Source of the DNA: Alentia gelatinosa
Taxonomy: Eukaryota > Annelida > Polychaeta > Phyllodocida > Polynoidae
DNA: 64,000 bases
Assembly (NCBI GenBank): GCA_950022655.1
Contig: OX465587.1
Coordinates: 23,067,716-23,131,715 of the forward strand
Direction of reading: 5' to 3'
Shown: in pieces, positions 63,811-64,000 of the stretch
Position numbering within the stretch: the stretch's first letter is position 1
Layout: each line of letters begins with the position of its first letter
The notes under the pieces: model-generated
Databases searched by the model: none
What the model was told of the DNA's origin: nothing
What the model saw: only the letters and a program-made list of their open reading frames with translations
Translations under genes and position numbers: made by a program

Positions 63811-64000
63811 ACTCATCCAGTTTTAAGATATTATAACCATCTTCTTGCTGTTTCTGTTTCGCTTCTGGCAGTTCTTCTATTCTGACCTTCCATTTGCCCT
63901 TGAAGCCCCGTTAGGTTCAGTACGTGTATCCCATCTCTCCCGGGGTAAGAACCCTCACCTGGGTTCTAAAGTACTGCAGGTCAGTACCAAACCCCAAAAC

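Overview
The window looks like nuclear DNA from an intron-rich, non-vertebrate bilaterian. Genes are split, introns have GT-AG borders, AT-rich spacer is broken by GC- and CpG-rich islands, and there are many short inverted-repeat transposons. There is no sign of bacterial gene packing. An invertebrate deuterostome (for example amphioxus-like) or a spiralian would fit; the phylum cannot be fixed from the sequence alone.

One gene dominates: an orthologue of PRDM14, on the minus strand, with coding exons spread over about 38.6 kb (55913 down to 17290). Twelve coding exons join in frame with consistent splice phases to a 742-residue model. The order is a His/Gln/Pro/Gly-rich N-terminus (exon 1), a linker ending in the family's FT-x-EDL segment (exons 2-3), a short linker (exon 4), the PR domain (exons 5-7) and the zinc fingers (exons 8-12). 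Six fingers correspond to the known PRDM14 array. A seventh, in exon 12, is a C2HC finger with the same spacing as finger 1. The first in-frame ATG is at 55913, but the frame stays open upstream to 56081, so the N-terminus is the uncertain part. A 3' UTR with an AATAAA signal about 620 bases past the stop is likely.

Layout: 1-16.6 kb is 3' flank, with several GC-rich islands, a LINE tail and several MITEs. 16.67-56.1 kb is the PRDM14 transcription unit, with very large introns 1, 3, 4, 5 and 10. 56.1-64 kb is 5' flank, with a CTCF-like site, a CRE/E-box island and more inverted repeats. Two exon-like segments that do not belong to the model (52520-52631 plus; 61013-61131 minus) are recorded at low confidence. 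No tRNA, rRNA, known ncRNA or CRISPR array was recognised.

The most unusual signals outside the gene are these: (1) the word TCGTCTGCT occurs 11 times on the two strands, five times as the longer AATGTCGTCTGCT, mostly inside GC-rich islands in and around PRDM14; (2) eight GACGTC sites lie within 16901-17332, at the stop codon and in the 3' UTR; (3) an extra C2HC finger closes the finger array; (4) the window carries a varied set of MITEs and palindromes, including two 308-bp copies in opposite orientation and a TA-flanked element built of three tandem units.
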